Assembly (NCBI GenBank): GCA_018679695.1
Contig: JAHHKH010000293.1
Span: 1 to 8,468, forward strand
DNA from: Maribacter sp.
GTDB lineage: Bacteria; Bacteroidota; Bacteroidia; Flavobacteriales; Flavobacteriaceae
Length of the DNA stretch: 8,468 bases
Direction of reading: 5' to 3'
Below are positions 1-7,090 of the stretch, piece after piece. The position numbers were made by a program, and so were the translations under genes. Below the pieces are notes generated by a model, which saw only the letters and a list, made by a program, of their open reading frames with translations, ran no database searches and was not told the DNA's origin. Position 1 is the first letter of the stretch. Each line of letters starts with the position of its first letter.

Positions 1-93
1 CTTTATAGGTACTTCCTTTTTTATCCTCGTTTTTATTGGAATTAGAAAATATATAATTCGATAATATTTTCATATTTTACATATCTCATAAAT

Positions 94-100
94 AGGAGGA
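94..100 (+). promoter_or_regulatory. Strong Shine-Dalgarno site of the first amidohydrolase gene
   Basis: AGGAGGA lies 5 nt before the ATG at 106 and fixes that start. Such a complete anti-16S match is uncommon in Bacteroidota, whose genes mostly start in A-rich, SD-free leaders, as the genes at 2854 and 8430 here do. The rest of 1-105 is very AT-rich; I saw no TTG-N19-TAnnTTTG promoter and no tail of an upstream gene in it. Confidence 0.7.
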
Positions 101-105
101 TTGTA

Positions 106-1500
106 ATGTTAAAATTATTGGGGATAAAAAGAATATTTACCTTTTGCTGTATTCTTATTGCGATTTCATGTTCACGTTCACAGGAAAATAATAATACGAA
201 GGCCCTTATTATTACCAATGTTAATCTTATTGATGTTATAAAAGGTGAAGTAGTGGAAAATCTTCATGTGGTGATTGATTCTGGAAAAATCAAAAGCATA
301 ACCCGTAACATTGAAAATATTAGGGATTTTTCGATAAAAATTGATGGCAGGGATAAATTTTTAATGCCAGGTCTGGCCGAAATGCATGCCCACATTCCGC
401 AGTCCCCAACCAGTATGGAACGAACAGAAGAGGTACTTTTTCTTTATCTATCAAACGGAATTACTACAATTAGGGGCATGTTAGGCCATCCTTCCCATTT
501 ACAATTAAGGCAAAAAGCCAATAATGGTGAAATCCTTAGCCCTAGGATATTTACTTCAAGTCCGTCACTTAATGGCAATTCCGTGACTAGCAAAGAAGAA
601 GCGATAGAAAAAGTTTCGGCTTATCATAAGAAAGGATATGACTTTCTAAAAATTCATCCCGGCATTCAGCTTGACGTGTTCAATCAAATCGTGGAAACGG
701 CCAATGAGGTTGGTATTGATTTCGCAGGGCATGTACCGGTCAAAGTGGGAATTCGTCACGCCTTGAAAAGCAAATATGCATCAATCGACCATGTTGACGG
801 CTTTCTTGAGGGCCTTGTCCCTGAAGCATTGGATCTTGACGCTTCAGCAAATGGTTTCTTTGGATATAATTTCACGCCATATGCAGATATTTCCAAAATT
901 GATGAACTCGTACAACTGGCCAAGGATAACGAAGTGTGGATTGTAAGTACCCAGAGCCTATTTACCAGATGGTTCGCTCCCGTTTCTTCAGATGAACTTT
1001 TAACACAGCCCGAAATGAAATACATGCGACCAGCAACCTTGGAAAATTGGAAAAGAAGGAAAAATGAATCCATAGCTTCCTCAACTGGTTTTAAAGAGGC
1101 TCAATGGAAACAGTTCGATGCCATACGTAAGCAACTCATAAAAAAACTGCAAGATGGTGGACATGGCATGTTATTGGGATCTGACGCCCCTCAACTTTTT
1201 AATGTACCGGGGTTTTCAATACACCATGAAATGGATGCCTTAAAGGAGGCAGGCCTTAGCCCATTGGAAATTATTCGATCTGGAACTATAAATCCTGCGA
1301 TCTATTTTGGAATGGAAGATATTTTTGGATCAATAAAAGAAGGATTGGATGCTGACTTGGTACTCGTGGATGCCAATCCCTTAAAGGATATTAAAGCTCT
1401 TCAACAAATTTCAGGGGTAATGATAAAAGGCAATTGGTTGAGCAAAGAAACCATTTCCAAAAAACTCGATACTATTGCCAAAAATGCCTTAAAAAATTAG
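106..1500 (+). CDS. Exported amidohydrolase, probable lipoprotein (imidazolonepropionase/prolidase-like)
   Basis: A 464-residue metal-dependent hydrolase of the amidohydrolase superfamily (COG1228-like: imidazolonepropionase-like enzymes and Xaa-Pro dipeptidases). Residues 1-21 form a signal peptide ending in A-I-S before Cys22, a slightly relaxed lipobox, so the protein is probably lipid-anchored in the envelope. Metal ligands are all visible: H94-A-H96 after the first beta-sandwich strand, K182 (likely carboxylated, in L-K-I-H), H209 in A-G-H, H229 in D-H, and D360 in G-S-D-A-P. The C-terminal stretch around 405-445 (G-S-I-K-E-G-L-D-A-D-L-V) is the returning beta-sandwich of this superfamily. 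The spacer between H229 and D360 is long (131 residues), suggesting an enlarged active-site cover. The start is supported by the SD at 94-100. It is followed after 6 bp by a related enzyme, implying one operon. The fold and chemistry class are secure; the substrate is unknown, with dipeptides or cyclic amides the family-based guess. Confidence 0.9.
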   Translation: MLKLLGIKRIFTFCCILIAISCSRSQENNNTKALIITNVNLIDVIKGEVVENLHVVIDSGKIKSITRNIENIRDFSIKIDGRDKFLMPGLAEMHAHIPQSPTSMERTEEVLFLYLSNGITTIRGMLGHPSHLQLRQKANNGEILSPRIFTSSPSLNGNSVTSKEEAIEKVSAYHKKGYDFLKIHPGIQLDVFNQIVETANEVGIDFAGHVPVKVGIRHALKSKYASIDHVDGFLEGLVPEALDLDASANGFFGYNFTPYADISKIDELVQLAKDNEVWIVSTQSLFTRWFAPVSSDELLTQPEMKYMRPATLENWKRRKNESIASSTGFKEAQWKQFDAIRKQLIKKLQDGGHGMLLGSDAPQLFNVPGFSIHHEMDALKEAGLSPLEIIRSGTINPAIYFGMEDIFGSIKEGLDADLVLVDANPLKDIKALQQISGVMIKGNWLSKETISKKLDTIAKNALKN

Positions 1501-1506
1501 ACTTCG

Positions 1507-2757
1507 ATGAAAATTATCCTCGTATCATTATTCTGCCTGATTAGTTATACCGCTAATTCCCAATTCATTTTAAAACCGGACCGCGTTTTTGATGGAGAAG
1601 AAATGCATGAAGATTGGATTGTAGTGGTCAAAGGCAATACCATTACTTATGCCGGAGTAATTCCTGGATTACAAATACCTGCCGAGGCCAAAGAAATCTA
1701 TTTAAAAGGAACTACATTAATGCCCGGTCTCATCGAAGGGCATTCACATTTATTATTACACCCATATAACGAAACTATCTGGAATGATCAGGTGTTGAAA
1801 GAGTCATCGGTTGAAAGGGCCATTCGTGGTACCGTACATGCCCATAAATCATTATTGGCGGGAGTTACCGCAATGCGTGATTTAGGTGCGGAGGGTGCCG
1901 GTTACTCAGATGTTTACCTTAAAAAAATGATTGATGAGGGGATTGTGCCTGGTCCAAGGTTACTTGTTGCTGGCCCGGCTATTGTGGCTACTGGTGCATA
2001 TGGACCAAAAGGATTTCATGATGGAGTTACTGTTCCCTTGGGGGCCGAACCAGCAAGTGGAGTTGACGAGGTCATTAAAACGGTAAGAAGACAATTGGGC
2101 AATGGGGCGGATTTAATAAAAATCTATGCGGATTATAGATGGGGAAAGGGGGAGCCTTCACAACCAACTTTCCTCCAAGAAGAAATTGAAGCTATGGTAG
2201 CCACAGCTGAAAGTGCCGGTCGATATGTCGTAGCACATGCCAGTACTCCAGAAGGGATGCGACGGGCAATCATGGCGGGCGTTGAAACGATTGAGCATGG
2301 AGATGGCGGTACACTCGAAATCTTTAATTTAATGAAAGAAAAAGGTGTGGCTCTTTGCCCAACACTTGCTGCAGGTGATGCTATCTTGCAATACAATGGT
2401 TGGAATAAAGGCACCGACCCGGTACCCGAACGAATATTAAAAAAGAAAGCTTCGTTTAAATTGGCCCTTGAATCTGGTGTTCCTATCGTTTTTGGCGGTG
2501 ATGTGGGCGTTTTTTCACATGGTACGAATTATCGGGAACTTCAAATGATGGTTGACTACGGAATGAAACCTATTGAGGTATTGCAATCGGCAACATCGGG
2601 TAATGCCAGAATATTGCATATGACGGATCTAGGTCAATTGAGTGCAGGGTTTCTGGCTGATATTATCGCTGTAGAGGGAGACCCAACCAAAGATATTTCT
2701 AAAATGAAGAATGTAAAATTCGTGATGAAAGATGGTGAGATTTATAAGAATGATTAA
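1507..2757 (+). CDS. Secreted amidohydrolase (imidazolonepropionase/Xaa-Pro dipeptidase-like)
   Basis: A 416-residue second member of the same superfamily, probably free in the periplasm. Residues 1-18 are a signal peptide (K-I-I-L-V-S-L-F core) cut in A-N-S/Q, a typical Bacteroidota type I site; there is no lipobox Cys. The binuclear-metal set is complete: H79-S-H81, K205 in L-I-K-I-Y, H244 in V-A-H-A, H264 in I-E-H-G, and D332 in G-G-D, followed by S-H-G at 337-339, a typical substrate-side element of the Xaa-Pro dipeptidase/imidazolonepropionase-like group. The C-terminal strand pair G-Q-L-S-A-G-F-L-A-D-I-I closes the beta-sandwich. The start has no SD but lies 6 bp after the previous stop, so translational coupling is likely. 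It differs from its neighbour in insertion layout: 124 residues between HxH and K here versus 86 there, and 68 residues between the last His and Asp versus 131. The two are therefore diverged paralogues rather than a recent duplication. The exact substrate cannot be read from sequence. Confidence 0.9.
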   Translation: MKIILVSLFCLISYTANSQFILKPDRVFDGEEMHEDWIVVVKGNTITYAGVIPGLQIPAEAKEIYLKGTTLMPGLIEGHSHLLLHPYNETIWNDQVLKESSVERAIRGTVHAHKSLLAGVTAMRDLGAEGAGYSDVYLKKMIDEGIVPGPRLLVAGPAIVATGAYGPKGFHDGVTVPLGAEPASGVDEVIKTVRRQLGNGADLIKIYADYRWGKGEPSQPTFLQEEIEAMVATAESAGRYVVAHASTPEGMRRAIMAGVETIEHGDGGTLEIFNLMKEKGVALCPTLAAGDAILQYNGWNKGTDPVPERILKKKASFKLALESGVPIVFGGDVGVFSHGTNYRELQMMVDYGMKPIEVLQSATSGNARILHMTDLGQLSAGFLADIIAVEGDPTKDISKMKNVKFVMKDGEIYKND

Positions 2758-2818
2758 GTAATTATGCTATCAATAGGCCTTCCATAAAATGCGTAAGGAA
2801 TCCAAACAAACATTTAAG

Positions 2819-2826
2819 TATATTTA
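2819..2826 (+). promoter_or_regulatory. Possible -7 promoter element of the Asp-box protein gene
   Basis: TATATTTA resembles the Bacteroidota -7 box TAnnTTTG and sits 27 bp before the ATG at 2854, a spacing close to that of the better promoter at 8375-8404. No TTG lies at the expected 19-bp distance upstream (2797-2799 reads GGA), so this is only a half match. No terminator hairpin was seen in the 96-bp gap, so read-through from the amidohydrolase pair is equally possible. Confidence 0.3.
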
Positions 2827-2853
2827 TGCGACTAATTAACTAACCGTAAACCA

Positions 2854-5800
2854 ATGAAGAAATTACTTCCCTTAGCGTTGCTATTTGCATCGATTTCCTT
2901 TTTTGCACAGGATTTCAATATGGATCTTGTCCAAGATTTAAAGCCAAGAAACATAGGCCCTGCCGGTATGAGTGGCCGAGTAACAGCAATTGATGTAGTA
3001 CACCGTTCCCCTGATATAATGTATGTTGGAACCGCCTCCGGTGGCCTTTGGAAATCTACTTCAGGGGGAATAAAATGGGATCCTATTTTTGATAAGGAAT
3101 TGACCGCTTCTATCGGAGCAGTAGCCATACAACAATCAAATCCATCCGTTATTTGGGTCGGTACCGGTGAGGGCAACCCAAGAAACAGTCTCAATGGGGG
3201 TTTTGGGGTGTATAAATCCTTGGATGGTGGTAAGAATTGGAAGTCAATGGGTCTGGAAAAAACCAGGCATATACACAGGATCAAAATTGATCCCATGGAT
3301 CCCAATACGGTATATGTCGGCGCAATTGGTTCCCCATGGGGAGAACATGCGGAAAGGGGAGTTTATAAAACCACCGATGGCGGTACGACCTGGGAGAAAA
3401 TCCTCTTTGTCAACAACAGAACAGGGGTTGCAGATTTAATTATGGATCCTACAAATCCCAATAAATTGATTGCGGCCATGTGGGAACACAAACGTGATCC
3501 GTGGTTCTTTAAATCGGGTGGTAAAGGAAGTGGACTTTATCTTACCCATGATGGTGGAACGAACTGGAAAAAACTAACCGAAGAAGATGGACTTCCAAAG
3601 GGAGATTTGGGAAGAATGGGCATTGCCATAGCCCCAAGTAAACCCAATATTGTGTATGCACTCGTAGAGGCTAAAAAGAATGCCCTGTACAAATCTGTGG
3701 ATGGTGGTTATAAATGGAAGAAAATCAATGAAAAAGCCGACATTGGAAACAGGCCTTTTTATTATTCCGAAATCTATGTTGACCCACAAAATGAGAATCG
3801 GGTTTATTCTGTTTTCACCTATGTGAATGTTTCCCAGGATGGGGGAAAGAACTTTACCGAGTTAATGCCAGCTTACGGGGTTGATAACGGAGTGCACCCG
3901 GATCATCACGCTTGGTGGATTCATCCAAAAAATGGCCAGTTCATGGTCAATGGAAATGATGGTGGACTAAACATTACCAGGGATGGTGGGAAATCTTGGC
4001 GTTTTATCGGGAATTTGCCGGTTGCCCAATTCTACCATATCAATACGGATAATGAATACCCCTATAATGTTTATGGCGGTATGCAAGATAATGGTTCTTG
4101 GCGTGGACCAGCCTATGTGTGGAGAGATCAGGGAATTCGTAATAGTTACTGGCAAGAAATTAGTTTTGGAGACGGTTTTGATGTAGTACCGGATAAGGAA
4201 GACTCAAGGTTTGGTTACACAATGAGTCAACAGGGATTTGTTCAGCGCTATGATCATGTTACGGGTAACAATTATATTGTACGCCCTACACCACCTGATG
4301 CAAAAACCAAACTTCGGTTTAATTGGAATGCTGCTATCGGCCAAGACCCTTTTGATGATAATACCGTCTATTTTGGTAGTCAGTTTGTGCATAAAAGCTC
4401 TGATAAAGGATTAACCTGGGAGGTAATTTCACCAGATCTCACCACCGATGATCCTGAAAAACAGAAACAAGCGGAAAGCGGAGGACTGACCATGGATGCC
4501 ACGGGAGCCGAAAACCATTGTACGCTTTTAGTGATTGAACCTTCGCCTGTTGAAAAAAATATGCTTTGGGCAGGGAGCGATGACGGACGTATCCATTTTA
4601 CCCAAAATGGAGGCGCGAATTGGACAGAGGTAACACAAAACATTAAAGGACTACCGAATGGCAGTTGGGTAGCCCAAATTAAAGCATCGAATAAAAACAA
4701 GGGCGAAGCACTTTTAATCGCCAATGACTACCGTAGATTTAATTATACACCCTATGCTTACAGAACCAAAAATTATGGTAAAACATGGGAACGTATTGTT
4801 GATGGTGACGATGTTCAGAGTTATACCCTTGCAATCGTTGAGGATATTGAAAATCCTAATTTGATGTTCCTGGGAACCGATGATGGCCTGTATATTTCTT
4901 TCGATGCTGGTGAAAAATGGCAAAAATGGACCAAAGGATACCCGACTGTTTCCACAAAGGACTTGGTCATTCATCCTAGGGAGCAAGATTTAGTTATAGG
5001 TACATTTGGTCGTGCAGCGTGGGTATTGGATGATCTTCGACCTTTACGTGCGGTGGCTGCTGATCAAGGTATCCTTCAAAAAGATATCAAAATATTCACT
5101 CCTCCAACGGCATACCAAGCCGCTTATCAACAACCAACCGGAAGTAGATTCGGCGGTGATGCACTATATAATGCAGAAAATAGGAAAGAAGGTGCTATGA
5201 TCACTTACTTTCTAAAAGAGGGCAAGAAAAAATCGCCCGATAAGGAAAAAGATAGCGATTCTACCGAAAGTGATGCCAGTAATAATGATAATCCTGCAAA
5301 AGAAGAGGAAGAACCAAAAGATAAATTGACTGGTGTTCAGAAAAAAGACTCGATCATGTTCCAGTTTTTTAATGGCGATAACTTAATTAGGACCATCAAG
5401 AAAAAAACACCGGAAAAAGCTGGTTTCCATCGCATTTACTGGGAAATGGATGAAAAAGGTCCGGACAGACCGGCAAGAAAAATCTCCAAGAATAAAAATG
5501 AACGAAGTGGTATTGATGTAAAACCGGGCAATTATAAAATCAAAGTAACTTTTGGGGAAATGAGTGATGAGACTATGATCGAAGTAAAGTCAGATCCAAG
5601 ATTAAATACTTCATTATCTGCCATCAACGAAGTTTATGAAACTGCCAAAAGATTGGATGTCTTAACACAAACTGCAGCGGATGCCGTAAAACAATTGGTA
5701 GAGAGTAAAAATGTGGCCAATAAATATCAAAAAGAACTGAAAGAACTCGATGAGGATAAATACAAAGATCAAATAAAGGGGTCAAAGGAGATTATCAAGC

Positions 5801-6099
5801 AAATTGATTCGGTCATTGCACTTTATCTGGGAAAAGAGGACAAAAGACAAGGTATTACCCGAAATCCCGAAATTACCGTTATGCAGCGGATCAGTAATGC
5901 TAGTTTCTATACCCGAACCCGTAAAACGGGCATTACGGCAACCGAAAGAAAGCTTATTCAGTTTGCCGAGGATGACTTAAATGAGGCATTGATAAAAACG
6001 AATACTTTCTTTTCTGATAAATGGAAGGCTTATAGGGAAGAAATTGAAAAACAAGAGGTGTCCCCATTTAAAGAAATCAAGGTTTTTAATCTAAATTAA
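2854..6099 (+). CDS. Large secreted Asp-box (BNR/VPS10-like) beta-propeller protein
   Basis: A 1081-residue exported protein of the WD40/YVTN/BNR-like group often labelled glycosyl hydrolase or sortilin-like (COG4447-related). Residues 1-19 are a signal peptide ending F-F-A-Q. The family opening L-K-P-R-N-I-G-P-A-G-M-S-G-R-V is at 29-43. Eleven Asp-boxes or degenerate copies of S/T-x-D-x-G-x-x-W/F end at about W75, W129, W180, W238, W288, F334, W382, W522, W590, W645 and W689, building one or two propellers. A Lys/Glu/Ser/Asp-rich, probably disordered linker spans about 787-830. A small beta-rich domain follows (about 832-912), then a helical, possibly coiled-coil segment (about 920-1065). 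There is no type IX sorting domain at the C-terminus, so the likely location is periplasmic. Asp-boxes are structural, and no glycosidase catalytic residues can be assigned, so enzyme labels should be treated with caution. It follows two exported amidohydrolases on the same strand and ends in a terminator, which suggests a linked envelope role (inference). Confidence 0.88.
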   Translation: MKKLLPLALLFASISFFAQDFNMDLVQDLKPRNIGPAGMSGRVTAIDVVHRSPDIMYVGTASGGLWKSTSGGIKWDPIFDKELTASIGAVAIQQSNPSVIWVGTGEGNPRNSLNGGFGVYKSLDGGKNWKSMGLEKTRHIHRIKIDPMDPNTVYVGAIGSPWGEHAERGVYKTTDGGTTWEKILFVNNRTGVADLIMDPTNPNKLIAAMWEHKRDPWFFKSGGKGSGLYLTHDGGTNWKKLTEEDGLPKGDLGRMGIAIAPSKPNIVYALVEAKKNALYKSVDGGYKWKKINEKADIGNRPFYYSEIYVDPQNENRVYSVFTYVNVSQDGGKNFTELMPAYGVDNGVHPDHHAWWIHPKNGQFMVNGNDGGLNITRDGGKSWRFIGNLPVAQFYHINTDNEYPYNVYGGMQDNGSWRGPAYVWRDQGIRNSYWQEISFGDGFDVVPDKEDSRFGYTMSQQGFVQRYDHVTGNNYIVRPTPPDAKTKLRFNWNAAIGQDPFDDNTVYFGSQFVHKSSDKGLTWEVISPDLTTDDPEKQKQAESGGLTMDATGAENHCTLLVIEPSPVEKNMLWAGSDDGRIHFTQNGGANWTEVTQNIKGLPNGSWVAQIKASNKNKGEALLIANDYRRFNYTPYAYRTKNYGKTWERIVDGDDVQSYTLAIVEDIENPNLMFLGTDDGLYISFDAGEKWQKWTKGYPTVSTKDLVIHPREQDLVIGTFGRAAWVLDDLRPLRAVAADQGILQKDIKIFTPPTAYQAAYQQPTGSRFGGDALYNAENRKEGAMITYFLKEGKKKSPDKEKDSDSTESDASNNDNPAKEEEEPKDKLTGVQKKDSIMFQFFNGDNLIRTIKKKTPEKAGFHRIYWEMDEKGPDRPARKISKNKNERSGIDVKPGNYKIKVTFGEMSDETMIEVKSDPRLNTSLSAINEVYETAKRLDVLTQTAADAVKQLVESKNVANKYQKELKELDEDKYKDQIKGSKEIIKQIDSVIALYLGKEDKRQGITRNPEITVMQRISNASFYTRTRKTGITATERKLIQFAEDDLNEALIKTNTFFSDKWKAYREEIEKQEVSPFKEIKVFNLN

Positions 6100-6121
6100 A
6101 TAATTATCGGTCACAGCACTT

Positions 6122-6157
6122 AAACCCCTTCTATTCAAAGTTTGGAGGGGTTTTTTT
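6122..6157 (+). terminator. Rho-independent terminator after the Asp-box protein gene
   Basis: A 10-bp stem, AAACCCCTTC (6122-6131) with GGAGGGGTTT (6144-6153), includes one T-G wobble and encloses a 12-nt loop. The 3' arm runs into seven T residues (6151-6157). It starts 23 bp after the stop codon and insulates the upstream genes from the DUF2490 remnant. Confidence 0.9.
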
Positions 6158-6370
6158 AATGCTTGAACCTGAGGTTATGAATATTTGTCTACAGAAAATT
6201 TAAAAATACTATTCCAAAGGAGGTAATCATTATAAACTTGATTTTTATCAGGTTTTTCGGGTTATCCACAATGTACATTTGAAGCGTAATAATCAAAATT
6301 AATCAGGTGATTAAATCTGACCAGGGATAAAACATACCTCCTATTTCTTAAAAAGACCTTGAGAAAATGA
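6158..6370. other. Intergenic stretch without a recognisable gene
   Basis: Both strands were read for coding remnants. The longest open stretch seen is about 33 codons (6181-6282, + strand), hydrophobic toward its end, with no ATG until near its stop and no family resemblance. The only structured items are AGGAGGTA at 6218-6225, its exact complement TACCTCCT at 6335-6342, and a possible -7 box at 6274-6281. I read the region as the 5' flank of the decayed DUF2490 gene. Confidence 0.5.
6274..6281 (+). promoter_or_regulatory. Possible -7 promoter element upstream of the DUF2490 remnant
   Basis: TACATTTG is an exact match to the Bacteroidota -7 consensus TAnnTTTG. The expected -33 TTG is absent; the nearest equivalent is a T-run at 6253-6257, about 18 bp away. 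It could have driven the ancestral DUF2490 gene, whose remnant begins about 90 bp downstream. Confidence 0.35.
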
Positions 6371-7025
6371 ATACGGCTCACTATCTTACGATATGCCATC
6401 CAATTAAATGCCCAAAATTTAAACAAGGAGGATTGGGGTTCATGGATAATGTTATGGTATAAATAAGATCTCGAATAGTTTTGATGTCATCACCGAAGTT
6501 AGATTACATCACTATGAAGTCTTCAAAGATTTGGACAACCAGTTTATAAGATTAGGACTTTATTATGAGCTTTCCCCTGGAATCTTCATAACTGCCAGTT
6601 ATATTCATCAATATTCACAAACACAGGATAACATCCACGTTTCAGAAAATAGGACTTATGAAGAAATCACCTTAAAGAACAAGTTTAAAAAATTCAGGAT
6701 AGCACATCGTTATCGAATAGAGCATCAATGGATAAATAAACTTGGTAGCACTGATTTCAAACATAGATTGCGCTATCGATTTCGGATTACCCATCCTTTA
6801 TCCGAACGCTTTTACCTCATGGCAATGAATGAACTTTTCCTGAATTTTCAAGACCCCTTTTTTAACCAAAACAGATTGCAAATGGGACTTGGTTATGTTT
6901 TCATTCCCAATTTGAAAATTGAACTGGGGTACTTAAAAAATCACTTTTCCACAACCAATTATGATTTAGTACGAATAGGTATCATCTTCAATGCTGATTT
7001 AAGAAGGAAAGTATTATCAGAATAA
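6371..7025 (+). pseudogene. Frameshifted DUF2490 family gene
   Basis: DUF2490 proteins are exported Bacteroidota proteins of about 220-230 residues, predicted to be beta-rich (possibly a small outer-membrane barrel), with no established function. The last 191 codons (6453-7025) are open and carry family-like features: a tyrosine-rich start with repeated H-H-Y and Y-Y motifs, F-R-I-A-H-R-Y-R-I-E-H-Q-W, R-L-R-Y-R-F-R-I, N-E-L-F-L-N-F, N-R-L-Q-M-G-L-G-Y, and a terminal I-E-L-G-Y-L strand. This frame has no ATG before TTG 6531, which lies inside the domain. Upstream, the family's N-terminal part (E-D-W-G-S-W-I-M) reads in another frame, 6428-6451, preceded by Q-L-N-A-Q (6401-6415), which resembles the end of a signal peptide. 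That frame hits TAA at 6464. Joining the frames needs one base removed, or two added, near 6452, giving G-S-W-I-M-(x)-Y-G-I-N-K-I-S. The signal peptide is also broken by TGA at 6368 with no in-frame ATG. A short product from TTG 6531 is possible but would lack the first strands. Confidence 0.72.
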
Positions 7026-7050
7026 AAGCATTCAAATTAAGTATTTTAGC

Positions 7051-7073
7051 GGTTATACGAACTACCAATAACC
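7051..7073. repeat. Short inverted repeat before the hydrolase-OsmC gene
   Basis: GGTTAT (7051-7056) and ATAACC (7068-7073) are perfect complements around an 11-nt spacer, ending 17 bp before the ATG at 7091. There is no T-run after it, so it is not a convincing terminator. An operator or 5'-UTR hairpin is possible, but a 6-bp repeat can arise by chance. Confidence 0.25.
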
Positions 7074-7090
7074 TCTAAAGAGTTGAATGT

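Noticed and set aside
2758..2853. Possible terminator between the second amidohydrolase and the Asp-box gene
   Set aside because: No stem followed by a T-run is present; only the short palindrome AGGCCT near 2775 was seen.
2832..3305. Long reverse-strand ORF (157 codons) and similar antisense ORFs inside the large genes
   Set aside because: They lie opposite strongly supported coding sequence and show no domain-like or signal-peptide features; they are frame shadows.
2854..6099. Glycoside hydrolase or sialidase assignment for the Asp-box protein
   Set aside because: Asp-boxes are structural repeats shared by many non-enzymes, and the arginine triad and Tyr/Glu pair of sialidases could not be identified.
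6181..6282. A 33-codon open stretch with a hydrophobic end, preceded by an SD-like AGGAGGT
   Set aside because: It has no ATG until the last codons; the only possible start, TTG 6238, is 13 nt from the SD and would give a 14-residue peptide with no recognisable features.
6218..6342. AGGAGGTA at 6218-6225 and its exact complement TACCTCCT at 6335-6342
   Set aside because: The 8-bp arms are 109 bp apart with no extension of complementarity. They do not resemble insertion-sequence ends or a hairpin, so chance is the simplest explanation.
6367..6462. Small ORF of 31 codons from ATG 6367
   Set aside because: It overlaps the N-terminal DUF2490 remnant in another frame, has no SD and no signal-peptide-like or family features.
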